Assembly: GCF_015679325.1 (NCBI RefSeq)
Contig: NZ_JADPVI010000001.1
Coordinates: 1,178,001-1,242,000 of the forward strand
Direction: 5' to 3'
Source: Kaistella gelatinilytica
GTDB lineage: Bacteria > Bacteroidota > Bacteroidia > Flavobacteriales > Weeksellaceae
DNA length: 64,000 nucleotides
The translations under genes were made by a program, and so were the position numbers. Positions 45,637 through 52,629 of this stretch are shown one piece after another. Every line of letters starts with the position of its first letter. Position 1 is the stretch's first letter. Below the pieces are notes generated by a model. It saw nothing but the letters and a program-made list of their open reading frames with translations. It did no database searches and was not told the origin of the DNA.

Positions 45637-46470
45637 CTAAGCTTCGTCGATCAACTTAATTTTATCATCTAAAATCTCAATTTTTTTATCTCTGTACAAA
45701 CCACCGATGGCTTTCTTGAAATTTTTCTTGCTCATCTGAAGTTCATCTTTAATTTCTTCCGGCGTCGATTTGTCGGACAGATAAAGCAAACCATAATTGA
45801 TTTCGAGTTTATCTAAGATCATTTTCTGGAATTCATCAATATTTTCATAACCTTCCGGTTGTAGAGAAACATCGATCTTTCCGTCTTCACGGATGGTTTT
45901 AATGAAACCCACTTCTTCGCTCAAAGGGAAGAGTTTTTTATAAACATCTGAAGTATAAATCAAACCGATATATTCTTTATTGATGATAACATTCCAACCC
46001 AGTTCACTTTCGCCAGCTACGATTAAATGAACTTTTTCTCCTTTTTGCAAAGGCAGATTTTCGTAGTGCGGATTTCTTTTATAGCGCGTTGTTCCTGTAA
46101 TTAATTCTAAAAACTCATCAACATAAACATAAACCAAATATCTTTTTCCCTCGATAATTTTCGCTTTCTGCTGCTTATATGGGACAAATAAATCCTTGAT
46201 AATTCCCCAATCCATAAAAGCGCCGGTTGGCAAACTTTGTACACACGTCATGATGGCAAACTGGCCAACTTCTGCATTGGGTTTTTCGGTCGTCGCTTTT
46301 AATTTGTCATCATCCTGATAAACGAACACTTCCATTTCATCCCCAATTTCCGCATCTTCGGACGCAAAAATTTTGGGTAGAAAAGCTCTTTCACCGTCTT
46401 CATCTTCCAGAAATAATCCTGAATAATTTTTTTCTGCGATTTTTAATAATTGAGTTTTTCCGATGTTCAT
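45637..46470 (-). CDS. cvfB: CvfB-like S1 RNA-binding protein
   Basis: 277 residues with the CvfB layout: tandem S1-like barrels (MNIGKTQLLKIAEKNYSGLFL, GQFAIMTCVQSLPTGAFMDWGI, KEYIGLIYTSDVYKKLF) and a C-terminal winged helix (LLYLSDKSTPEEIKDELQMSKKNFKKAIGGLYRDKKIEI). In Gram-positives CvfB affects virulence-gene RNA; here it is a conserved RNA-binding protein of unknown target. Two possible heptamer words (GATGACT, GATAACT) lie directly upstream of its ATG. Confidence 0.88.
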   Translation of the reverse strand: MNIGKTQLLKIAEKNYSGLFLEDEDGERAFLPKIFASEDAEIGDEMEVFVYQDDDKLKATTEKPNAEVGQFAIMTCVQSLPTGAFMDWGIIKDLFVPYKQQKAKIIEGKRYLVYVYVDEFLELITGTTRYKRNPHYENLPLQKGEKVHLIVAGESELGWNVIINKEYIGLIYTSDVYKKLFPLSEEVGFIKTIREDGKIDVSLQPEGYENIDEFQKMILDKLEINYGLLYLSDKSTPEEIKDELQMSKKNFKKAIGGLYRDKKIEILDDKIKLIDEA

Positions 46471-46572
46471 GATGACTGATAACTAAAAGTGAATATTAAT
46501 AAGGTGCAAAGATAAGGTATTTTCTGCCGAGATTTTCGGGAATGGTTGTTGCTATTTCCAAAGAAAAAATTC

Positions 46573-47580
46573 ATGAAACCTCTTTTAAAATACCGTCAGG
46601 AATTCGATGAACTTTCCGCAGAGGAAACCAGAGATTTGGAAAAAGCTGTAAAATCAGTTGAAAAATTCATCGAGAGTTCTTCAAAAATAAGCGAGGTCGA
46701 TCATGCAACACGAGATGCTCATGCCAAAACTTATGCGACAGCAAAAGGATTTTTGAAGATCTCAGAAAATTTACCGGATTTCTTGACGGAAATTTTCGAC
46801 CAAAAAGAATATGACCTTTTGGCAAGATTCTCTAACGGAAATTTAATCATCAATAAAAAAGGCAGAGATTCCCCACTCTACGGATTTTCTTTAAAAATAA
46901 AAAACATAAAAGGTCAGGACGCCAATTTTCCCTTGGTTAATTTCCCTTTATTTCCTACAAATTCTCCCTCGGTTTTTCTAAATTTCTTCAGATCGGTGAA
47001 TACTTTTTTGGTCACGAAACAAGATAATTTTTTAGTCTCCGTTTTAGATCTGCCTTCACTTATAAAAAACAGTTTATCTCTTTTCAGTTCCATGTTTTCG
47101 GTAGATTTGGCGAAGAAAATAATGAAATTTATTCCGAAACGAAATGACTTTTTCTTTTCCTTTCATTTTGATGGGATTGGATGTTACCGAATCGGCGATC
47201 ACGTAATGAAGATCGGCTTGAAACCTGTTCGAAACCTTTCTGAAATTGGCAAAGATGAATTGCAGAAAGATTCTATCAATGAATTTATTTCCCTGCAGGA
47301 TTCCCATTTTTTATTGACGGTGCAGCTTTGCGAAAATTTAGAAGATCAGCCCATCAACGATTTGATGAAAACCTGGAAAAACGCGCCCGAATATCTTTTA
47401 GGAAAAATTATAATAGTGCAGGATTCTGCGCTTGACTCTAAGACTTCATCTGTCGAAAACCTCAATTTTAATCCATTTGAAAATGCGGAAAATCTACAAC
47501 CCGTCGGAAAAATTCAGCAGATCAGAAAGAAAATTTACGAGGCTTCCATCGAAACACGAAACCGTTTAAATGGAAAGTAA
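46573..47580 (+). CDS. Catalase-fold family protein
   Basis: 335 residues from ATG 46573. Resembles the small catalase-like family: RDAHAKTYATAKGFLKI (with H50 at the place of the distal haem His), LARFSNGN, YGFSLKIKNI, and FPLVNFPLFPTNSPSVFLNFF in place of the catalase DFLMAN region. The protein is shorter than true catalases (about 480-500), and I cannot identify the proximal Tyr with confidence, so haem binding and activity are uncertain. Divergent from cvfB. Confidence 0.6.
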   Translation: MKPLLKYRQEFDELSAEETRDLEKAVKSVEKFIESSSKISEVDHATRDAHAKTYATAKGFLKISENLPDFLTEIFDQKEYDLLARFSNGNLIINKKGRDSPLYGFSLKIKNIKGQDANFPLVNFPLFPTNSPSVFLNFFRSVNTFLVTKQDNFLVSVLDLPSLIKNSLSLFSSMFSVDLAKKIMKFIPKRNDFFFSFHFDGIGCYRIGDHVMKIGLKPVRNLSEIGKDELQKDSINEFISLQDSHFLLTVQLCENLEDQPINDLMKTWKNAPEYLLGKIIIVQDSALDSKTSSVENLNFNPFENAENLQPVGKIQQIRKKIYEASIETRNRLNGK

Positions 47581-47611
47581 AAAAAATTGACCATTACTTT
47601 TAAAATAAAAA

Positions 47612-47635
47612 AAAGAGAAGTTTGCACTTCTCTTT
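47612..47635. terminator. AGAGAAG-type hairpin terminator (copy 1)
   Basis: AAAGAGAAGT pairs with ACTTCTCTTT over TTGC between two convergent genes, with an A run before and T-rich sequence after. Three similar hairpins follow at 48835, 50064 and 50273. Confidence 0.8.
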
Positions 47636-47639
47636 CTTC

Positions 47640-48563
47640 TTAAAATCTTGAAATATATTCGTTGAGCTTTCTTCTTCCGCTGTCAAAATCAAAAGCCTCA
47701 TTGACCACATAATAATTTCGGCGATCAACGCAATTCTGATACAATTGTTTTGCGACTTCTAATTTGTTATCATCAAAACTCATCACTTTTATCAAAGCCT
47801 GAACCTGCAATGCAGTGAAATTGGTATTTCTTGCGATCGAGAAAATCATGGCTATTTTATCTTTGTCAAAACTTGCATTTCTTTTCAAAGACGTTAGGAA
47901 AGTGCCGAATTCCTGATTGTTCATTACGTTTGCGTAATTACTTCCGTTTCCGCTGTTTCCATTCCAGTAATCGTTTTGGTTTCCGTACGGATTATTCCAG
48001 ACATCGTCCCACTCATTAATTCCGTAAGACTGATTTTGAACCGGATAATTTCCCAGAAGATACAATCCTTGATTTGGAAAGAAATCTAGCACCAATCGCG
48101 TGCTGTTTCTCACGCTGAGTTGTGTTCTGTAGATCAGATAATTATTTTCGTAGATCGAAATCGGAACAGTTCCAGCTCGAAGTTCAAAAAACCTGAATTT
48201 TCCTGTAGGATTGCTCATGAACTGGTCTCCGATTTCCACTGCGTAATTTCCATTTTGTGGGATCCTTAAAAACACTTCAGAATTGCCGTAGTTGTAGTTC
48301 CAGCGATACTCATTACTTCCAGATGACTTTGGGTTTTTAAAACCTGGAATGATCCTGTCGTTAGATTGCTCCTGACCTTTTCCGTTGTTGTTGTTATTGT
48401 TGTTGTTGTTGTTGTTATTATTTCCCCGAAATCCGTCGCTGCGTTGCGATTGCATTTCGGAAGTTTTCGCTTCATTTTTCAGAAGTTCTCCGGCTTTTCC
48501 TGCTTCCTGCGCAAAAACGCTAAGATTCATTAATAAGACGCCAATAGTAAAGATTGTTTTCAT
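47640..48563 (-). CDS. DUF4476-family exported protein with polyasparagine tract
   Basis: 307 residues. Signal MKTIFTIGVLLMNLSVFAQ, then a Q/S/N-rich region with 13 consecutive Asn encoded by a near-pure AAC repeat. The middle is a beta-sandwich-like region (YAVEIGDQFMSNPTGKFRFFELRAGTVPISIYENN). The C-terminal 90 residues (FGTFLTSLKRNASFDKDKIAMI, NFTALQVQALIKVMSFDDNKLEVAKQLYQ) are the DUF4476 helical domain. Role unknown, probably periplasmic or surface. Paired GCC-N7-GGC sites lie upstream of the start. Confidence 0.85.
   Translation of the reverse strand: MKTIFTIGVLLMNLSVFAQEAGKAGELLKNEAKTSEMQSQRSDGFRGNNNNNNNNNNNNNGKGQEQSNDRIIPGFKNPKSSGSNEYRWNYNYGNSEVFLRIPQNGNYAVEIGDQFMSNPTGKFRFFELRAGTVPISIYENNYLIYRTQLSVRNSTRLVLDFFPNQGLYLLGNYPVQNQSYGINEWDDVWNNPYGNQNDYWNGNSGNGSNYANVMNNQEFGTFLTSLKRNASFDKDKIAMIFSIARNTNFTALQVQALIKVMSFDDNKLEVAKQLYQNCVDRRNYYVVNEAFDFDSGRRKLNEYISRF
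48384..48422. repeat. Trinucleotide microsatellite inside the DUF4476 gene
   Basis: Thirteen GTT/ATT triplets (plus strand) encode 13 Asn. The longest pure run is six GTT. Slippage changes would stay in frame, varying linker length rather than switching the gene off. Confidence 0.85.
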
Positions 48564-48608
48564 TTTGTAAATTTTAAAGGTTGTTCCGAAATATTACTCT
48601 ATAATAAT

Positions 48609-48687
48609 GCCAAAAAGTGGCTCTATCAAGTAATTTCAACGAATAACTGCAAATAACCGTATTATTCATTAATTGCCTGAAAGTGGC
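48609..48687. promoter_or_regulatory. Pair of GCC-N7-GGC sites upstream of the DUF4476 gene
   Basis: GCCAAAAAGTGGC at 48609-48621 and GCCTGAAAGTGGC at 48675-48687 share AAAGTGGCT and are 66 bases apart, 46 and 112 bases upstream of the DUF4476 start. They resemble a duplicated regulator site; no known regulator is assigned. Confidence 0.3.
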
Positions 48688-48834
48688 TTTAACCTTCCAT
48701 AAAAATGTTAATCAAAGCGAATCCCGATCCTCAAAAATATTTTTATGAGAACACGTGAATTTCATGAAAATATAAATGAAAGGATAAGTTTAAATAAAGA
48801 CAATTCCCAGTATTCAAAACATCCCATAAAAAAA

Positions 48835-48854
48835 AGAGAAGCCTAAACTTCTCT
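48835..48854. terminator. AGAGAAG-type hairpin terminator (copy 2)
   Basis: AGAGAAG pairs with CTTCTCT over CCTAAA, preceded by an A run. On the minus strand, where the T9SS gene at 48945 ends, the A run becomes the T run, so it serves as that gene's terminator. Confidence 0.78.
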
Positions 48855-48944
48855 TCATTGATCAACTTTCCAAAAGTTTTGTTTCATAGTTCATCATTAA
48901 AAAATTTTAAGTCAAATAAATATTAACCCTTTAAAAACTTAATG

Positions 48945-49943
48945 TTACTTTTTAATGACCTGGATTGTTTGATCTTTGTCATTTTTACCGGAAAGTTGTA
49001 AAAAATAATTTCCCGCTGGTAATTTGCTCATATCTATTTTTCCTGAATTAACCGATTGTGTAGTAATTATTTTACCATCAATAGAAATCACTTTCACAGT
49101 GTCGAAATTGCTAAAATCTCCGGTGAAGAATATATTTTCCGTCGCAGGATTTGGATAAACCTGTACTTTATTTTTTAAAGAATTATTTTGCGTTACTAAT
49201 GTTGGATTTGCCTGTCCCATCGCAGAATTCGTCGTTTGATTGATCCCTGCTAAAGCAACGACTACCGTTGCTGTTGTTGCCGTAAACAAAGGATATCTAT
49301 TAACATTATCATAATAAGTATAAATAGTGCTTACTAAAGTTCCAACTTGAAAAGTGAAACCTGCATCTAAATACAATTTATAATCCTGAAAAGTTTTGAC
49401 ACGGATGACATTAGTAAAGATCTGACTTCCAAGTTTAAGTATTCCTGCACCATCTGCAGTTGTCGTGATAGTGCCTTTGAAAAAAGCGTTATTGGTTCCA
49501 GTCACGCCGGTTCCGGACGCAGTATCAGTATAAGTGTTGCTGTAACTCGTGGGGAATTTTAGAAATAATGCATTGTCACTGCTAAAATTTAAAACTGCTC
49601 CACCGATAGTTGCACCCGTAATCTGTAAATCTGCAGCAGAAGATTTGTAGAAAATCTCATTACCGCCTCCATCAGAAAATTTTACCGTAGAACCTGGAAA
49701 TGTAGTAATTTCTGATGCACTCGGCGTAGAGACAGTAGCTGTAATTGCAGACCCGGGAGTAAGTGAGCTGTTATCAAAAGTTTTGGGATAACCGGTGACA
49801 GAATTATCTGGTGTTCCCGTGTAATTCACATTATTGATGGTGTTACCAGATAAATAATCGTTTGCAGCTTTAGTAAGCGTCGTTTGTGAGAAGGCTAAAC
49901 AACTGCACGCAGTCGTTAGCAGTAAATAAATATTTTTCATCAT
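48945..49943 (-). CDS. Secreted protein with T9SS type A sorting domain
   Basis: 332 residues; the start is either of two adjacent ATGs (49943 or 49940). A signal peptide (KNIYLLLTTACSCLAFSQ) is followed by a Thr/Ser/Gly-rich body with no recognised domain (PGSTVKFSDGGGNEIFYKS). The C-terminal about 75 residues are a type A sorting domain: VQVYPNPATENIFFTG, VKVISIDGKII, MSKLPAGNYFLQL and TIQVIKK. T9SS cargo; function unknown. Confidence 0.87.
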   Translation of the reverse strand: MMKNIYLLLTTACSCLAFSQTTLTKAANDYLSGNTINNVNYTGTPDNSVTGYPKTFDNSSLTPGSAITATVSTPSASEITTFPGSTVKFSDGGGNEIFYKSSAADLQITGATIGGAVLNFSSDNALFLKFPTSYSNTYTDTASGTGVTGTNNAFFKGTITTTADGAGILKLGSQIFTNVIRVKTFQDYKLYLDAGFTFQVGTLVSTIYTYYDNVNRYPLFTATTATVVVALAGINQTTNSAMGQANPTLVTQNNSLKNKVQVYPNPATENIFFTGDFSNFDTVKVISIDGKIITTQSVNSGKIDMSKLPAGNYFLQLSGKNDKDQTIQVIKK

Positions 49944-50063
49944 TTTGTTATTTACAGCGAAGTTACTACATAATTACATTTCCTTTATTAAATTATTGAT
50001 TTATTTACCATTTTTCTAAAAGCATCTTCTATTTCAGCCATTTTTTACATTTAAAGCAAAAAA

Positions 50064-50083
50064 AGAGAAGCCGAAACTTCTCT
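50064..50083. terminator. AGAGAAG-type hairpin (copy 3)
   Basis: AGAGAAG pairs with CTTCTCT over CCGAAA, with seven A before. The stem and loop are identical to copy 4 at 50273. Confidence 0.65.
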
Positions 50084-50272
50084 ATTAACATTATGATCAT
50101 ATTCAATTCCATGCATGATATAAATCGTTACATTCGCCCACGATTTTTTTTATTGAACATTGTGGATTATAATATTTTAATTCCGCAGGTTACACCCACG
50201 GCTATTATAATTAAATCCTCCGGATTTAAGAAATGCATGATCTCCGTAATTAAATTTCAAATTGCAAAAAAA

Positions 50273-50292
50273 AGAGAAGCCGAAACTTCTCT
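50273..50292. terminator. AGAGAAG-type hairpin (copy 4)
   Basis: Same stem and CCGAAA loop as copy 3, with A run before and TTTT after. It lies 100 bases after the lpd stop and could end lpd transcription on the minus strand. Confidence 0.7.
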
Positions 50293-50339
50293 TTTAATAT
50301 GATAATAAACCGAACCGCCGATCAATTCGTGAATCTCTC

Positions 50340-50395
50340 CTTGGCTCTTTTTACTTTTACCTTGGCTCTTTTAACTTTTTACTTGGCTCTTCTTA
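50340..50395. repeat. Heptamer-periodic minisatellite (eight units) at the lpd end
   Basis: Eight consecutive 7-base words, each starting CTT: CTTGGCT, CTTTTTA, CTTTTAC, CTTGGCT, CTTTTAA, CTTTTTA, CTTGGCT, CTTCTTA. They form a higher-order 21-base unit repeated about 2.7 times. The array runs into the lpd stop codon at 50393 and is the same family as 17979-18013. Confidence 0.8.
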
Positions 50396-51796
50396 AAAAT
50401 GAATCGCTCTCTTCCCAGTCGCGTCCAAAGCCGCTTCTTTCATCGCTTCAGCATAGGTTGGATGTGCGTGAGACATTCTCGAAATATCTTCAGCACTTGC
50501 TCTGTATTCCATGGCGACAACAGCTTCTGCGATTAAATCTGCGGCTCTCGCTCCGATCATGTGAACACCAAGAATCTCATCCGTTTTTTCGTCAGCGATT
50601 ACTTTAATGAAACCATCAATATCACCGGAAGCACGGCTTCTTCCCAAAGCACGCATCGGGAAATTACCCACTTTAATAGCAACACCTTCCGCTTTCAATT
50701 GCTCCTCTGTTTTACCAACAGCAGCAACTTCAGGCCATGTATAAACAACACCTGGAATCAAATTATAATTGATGTGAGGTTTTTGTCCAGCGATCAATTC
50801 AGCAACCATTGTTCCTTCTTCAGACGCTTTGTGGGCCAACATTGCACCTACTACAACATCACCGATGGCGTAAATATTCGAAACATTAGTTTGTAAATGT
50901 TCGTTCACTTTCACTCTTCCTCTTTCGTCAAGATCAACTCCGGCTTTTTCCAGTCCAAGTCCTTTCGTGTACGGACTTCTACCCACAGCAACCAAAACGT
51001 AATCTCCTTCGAAAACTACTTCTTCGCCTTTTTTATCTTTCGCTGTAACTTTTACGGTATCGCCATTTCTTTCAACAGACTGAACGCCCGTAGAAAGGTT
51101 GAACTTCATTCCTTGCTTACGCAAAACTTTGTTCAATTCTTTCGACAAAGAAGCATCCATTGTTGGAATAATTCTATCCATAAATTCGACCACCGTTACT
51201 TCAGAACCTAATCTTTTGTAAACAGAACCCAACTCCAAACCGATTACTCCACCACCGATTACTATCATATGTTTCGGAATTTCTTTCAATTCCAAAGCCT
51301 CCGTAGAAGTAATAATTCTTTCCTTATCCAAAGTAATAAAAGGAAGCGCAGTTGGTTTAGAACCTGTCGCGATAATCGTATATTTAGAATCGATCGTTTC
51401 CGTAGAACCATCGTTTTTCGTAACTTTAATTTGAGTTGCAGATTCAAAACTTCCAACACCTTCGAAAACAGTAACCTTGTTTTTATCCATCAGGAATTGA
51501 ATTCCTTTCGTGGTTTGATCTACCACTTCACTTTTGCGCGCAATCATTCTCGACAAATCTGCCACAGGATCATTGATGATAATTCCGTGGTTGGCGAAAT
51601 CGTGTTTAGCGTTATAAAAATGCTCCGAACTGTCCAAAAGCGCTTTACTCGGAATACAACCTACATTCAGGCAAGTACCGCCAAGAACCGAATATTTCTC
51701 GATTAATGCTGTTTTGAAACCCAGTTGCGCACATCTAATTGCCGCAACATAACCACCAGGACCGGAACCGATTACGGTAACATCGAATTGACTCAT
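50393..51796 (-). CDS. lpd: Dihydrolipoyl dehydrogenase
   Basis: 467 residues, full length. FAD motif IGSGPGGYVAAIRCAQLG, redox disulfide GGTCLNVGCIPSK, NAD motif IGGGVIGLELGSVYKRLG, second FAD motif IYAIGDV, and the C-terminal dimer motif with catalytic His-Glu (HAHPTYAEAMKEA). It is the E3 component of pyruvate and 2-oxoglutarate dehydrogenase complexes. A -7 element lies at 51830 (minus strand). The stop codon overlaps the heptamer array. Confidence 0.96.
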   Translation of the reverse strand: MSQFDVTVIGSGPGGYVAAIRCAQLGFKTALIEKYSVLGGTCLNVGCIPSKALLDSSEHFYNAKHDFANHGIIINDPVADLSRMIARKSEVVDQTTKGIQFLMDKNKVTVFEGVGSFESATQIKVTKNDGSTETIDSKYTIIATGSKPTALPFITLDKERIITSTEALELKEIPKHMIVIGGGVIGLELGSVYKRLGSEVTVVEFMDRIIPTMDASLSKELNKVLRKQGMKFNLSTGVQSVERNGDTVKVTAKDKKGEEVVFEGDYVLVAVGRSPYTKGLGLEKAGVDLDERGRVKVNEHLQTNVSNIYAIGDVVVGAMLAHKASEEGTMVAELIAGQKPHINYNLIPGVVYTWPEVAAVGKTEEQLKAEGVAIKVGNFPMRALGRSRASGDIDGFIKVIADEKTDEILGVHMIGARAADLIAEAVVAMEYRASAEDISRMSHAHPTYAEAMKEAALDATGKRAIHF

Positions 51797-51829
51797 ATTT
51801 ATCTTTTTATGATTTAATTAAAAGTAGGG

Positions 51830-51837
51830 CAAATTTA
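51830..51837 (-). promoter_or_regulatory. Putative -7 element for lpd
   Basis: Reads TAAATTTG on the minus strand (TAnnTTTG), 34 bases upstream of the lpd ATG. Confidence 0.4.
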
Positions 51838-51888
51838 CAAAATATTTTCGCTTTGGGTGGTGTGGATTTGCAGAGATTTTCCGTCGAT

Positions 51889-52030
51889 GTCATTGCGAGG
51901 AATGAGGAACGAATGAGGTGGCGATCTCAGAATTTAATTGCTTATAATTCTGGGGAGCCGGGAACCTGCTTTCCGCTGTATCTTTTGCGCCACTTCGTTC
52001 TGCAAAAGGATGCCGCTGCAATCAGGGCTA
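51889..52030 (+). repeat. Composite dispersed Bacteroidota repeat
   Basis: Two known-looking elements sit in tandem. The first (51889-51930) begins GTCATTGCGAGGAATGAGG and ends GTGGCGATCTC, the widespread 'VIARNEE' repeat. The second (51953-52030) contains GGGAACCTGCTTTCC, a hairpin ATCTTTTGC...GCAAAAGGAT and GCCGCTGCAATCAGGGCTA. I recall both as frequent non-coding repeats in flavobacteria. The segment is GC-richer than its surroundings. It happens to be open in frame with the gene that follows. Confidence 0.7.
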
Positions 52031-52035
52031 TGAGA

Positions 52036-52066
52036 TTGGTATTTGAAAGAAATGTTTGTACATTTA
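52036..52066 (+). promoter_or_regulatory. Putative promoter for the HEPN-like gene
   Basis: TTG at 52036-52038, then 20 bases, then TACATTTA at 52059-52066, close to TTG-N(17-23)-TAnnTTTG. The ATG at 52090 lies 24 bases on. This supports that start and places the upstream repeat outside the gene. Confidence 0.5.
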
Positions 52067-52089
52067 CTTTTTTGCAGAAGTTGAAACTA

Positions 52090-52629
52090 ATGAAACAAAA
52101 AAAGAAAATATTTGAACAACACCTATATCATGAAATTGACGATGAAGACAAGGCTGAAGAATACTTGGACAATTCTCTTCCTCTCATAGGATTAGTTGTT
52201 ATGTATTTTAATGGTCTTGAAAAATCGCTTGACAGTATAATATGTCAAATGTCTACTGATAGAACAGATGCAACTGGACTAATTGTATTACACAAGATGA
52301 GTTATTCGACAAAGGTAGATTTATTCAAAAGATTTAGTGATGAGTTCCATCTCTGTTGCGACAATAAAATTGAGGAATTTGAAAACTTAATTTCCAATCT
52401 TAAGGAAACTGGAAGATTACGCAATTTAGTTGTCCACGCAGATTGGGAAAACACAGATGATGACGGTTACACTTATGTAAACCTAAGAATTTCAAATAAT
52501 GGTATGGAACAAGAATATTTACAATTCTCCGAAGACTCACTTAAAGAAATTATCCAGTTAATTTTCACAAGTCGTCAGCAACTGGGAAATTATTGGGAGA
52601 AACGAAATGAGGAATTATATAAAAATTAA
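52090..52629 (+). CDS. Candidate HEPN-like protein, unknown function
   Basis: 179 residues from ATG 52090. The open frame extends upstream to 51853, but those 79 codons are the dispersed repeat. The protein is mainly helical, acidic and cytoplasmic. It contains R111-N-L-V-V-H116 in GRLRNLVVHADW, which fits the R(N)x3-H active-site motif of HEPN ribonucleases near the end of the helical core, plus a first helix pair LIGLVVMYFNGLEKSLDSII. HEPN proteins include toxins and defence nucleases, often with a nucleotidyltransferase partner; none is adjacent. Family assignment is by motif only. The next ORF starts inside its last codons. Confidence 0.5.
   Translation: MKQKKKIFEQHLYHEIDDEDKAEEYLDNSLPLIGLVVMYFNGLEKSLDSIICQMSTDRTDATGLIVLHKMSYSTKVDLFKRFSDEFHLCCDNKIEEFENLISNLKETGRLRNLVVHADWENTDDDGYTYVNLRISNNGMEQEYLQFSEDSLKEIIQLIFTSRQQLGNYWEKRNEELYKN

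Larger units (their letters stand above)
48564..48944. other. 381-bp gap between two minus-strand exported-protein genes
   Basis: No gene seen. It holds two GCC-N7-GGC sites near the DUF4476 start and an AGAGAAG hairpin at 48835. Confidence 0.6.
50055..50305 (-). repeat. Composite repeat: hairpin, dispersed element, hairpin
   Basis: GCAAAAAAAGAGAAGCCGAA and CTTCTCT occur at both ends (about 50056-50083 and 50264-50292) as a direct repeat, with similar flanks after each (TTAA then TATGAT). Between them, at about 50189-50240, the minus strand reads TCCGGAGGATTTAATTATAA followed by TAGCCGTGGGTGTAACC, which in frame gives SGGFNYNSRGCNLRN. I recall such SGGFNYNSRG fragments as a dispersed repeat in flavobacterial genomes. 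Confidence 0.55.
49944..50392. other. 449-bp repeat-filled gap between lpd and a T9SS gene
   Basis: No gene supported. It contains two near-identical AGAGAAG hairpins (50064-50083, 50273-50292) flanking a segment with a known-looking Bacteroidota repeat, then the heptamer array at 50340-50395. A 69-codon open frame across it (50093-50302) is repeat sequence. Confidence 0.7.

Noticed and set aside
50093-50302. A 69-residue plus-strand ORF in the gap beside lpd
   Set aside because: It spans the repeat element and a terminator hairpin, and its sequence reads as the reverse of a known-looking repeat.
50340-50395. CRISPR-like array
   Set aside because: Units are 7 or 21 bases without unique spacers of 30 bases or more, and no cas genes are present.
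50399-51706. Several long plus-strand ORFs antisense to lpd
   Set aside because: They lie opposite a full-length, motif-complete lpd gene and have unlikely composition; they are shadows.
51853-52089. Upstream extension of the HEPN-like ORF as real coding sequence
   Set aside because: The codons lie in a composite dispersed repeat, are GC-richer than the gene, and a promoter-like element lies between the repeat and the later ATG.
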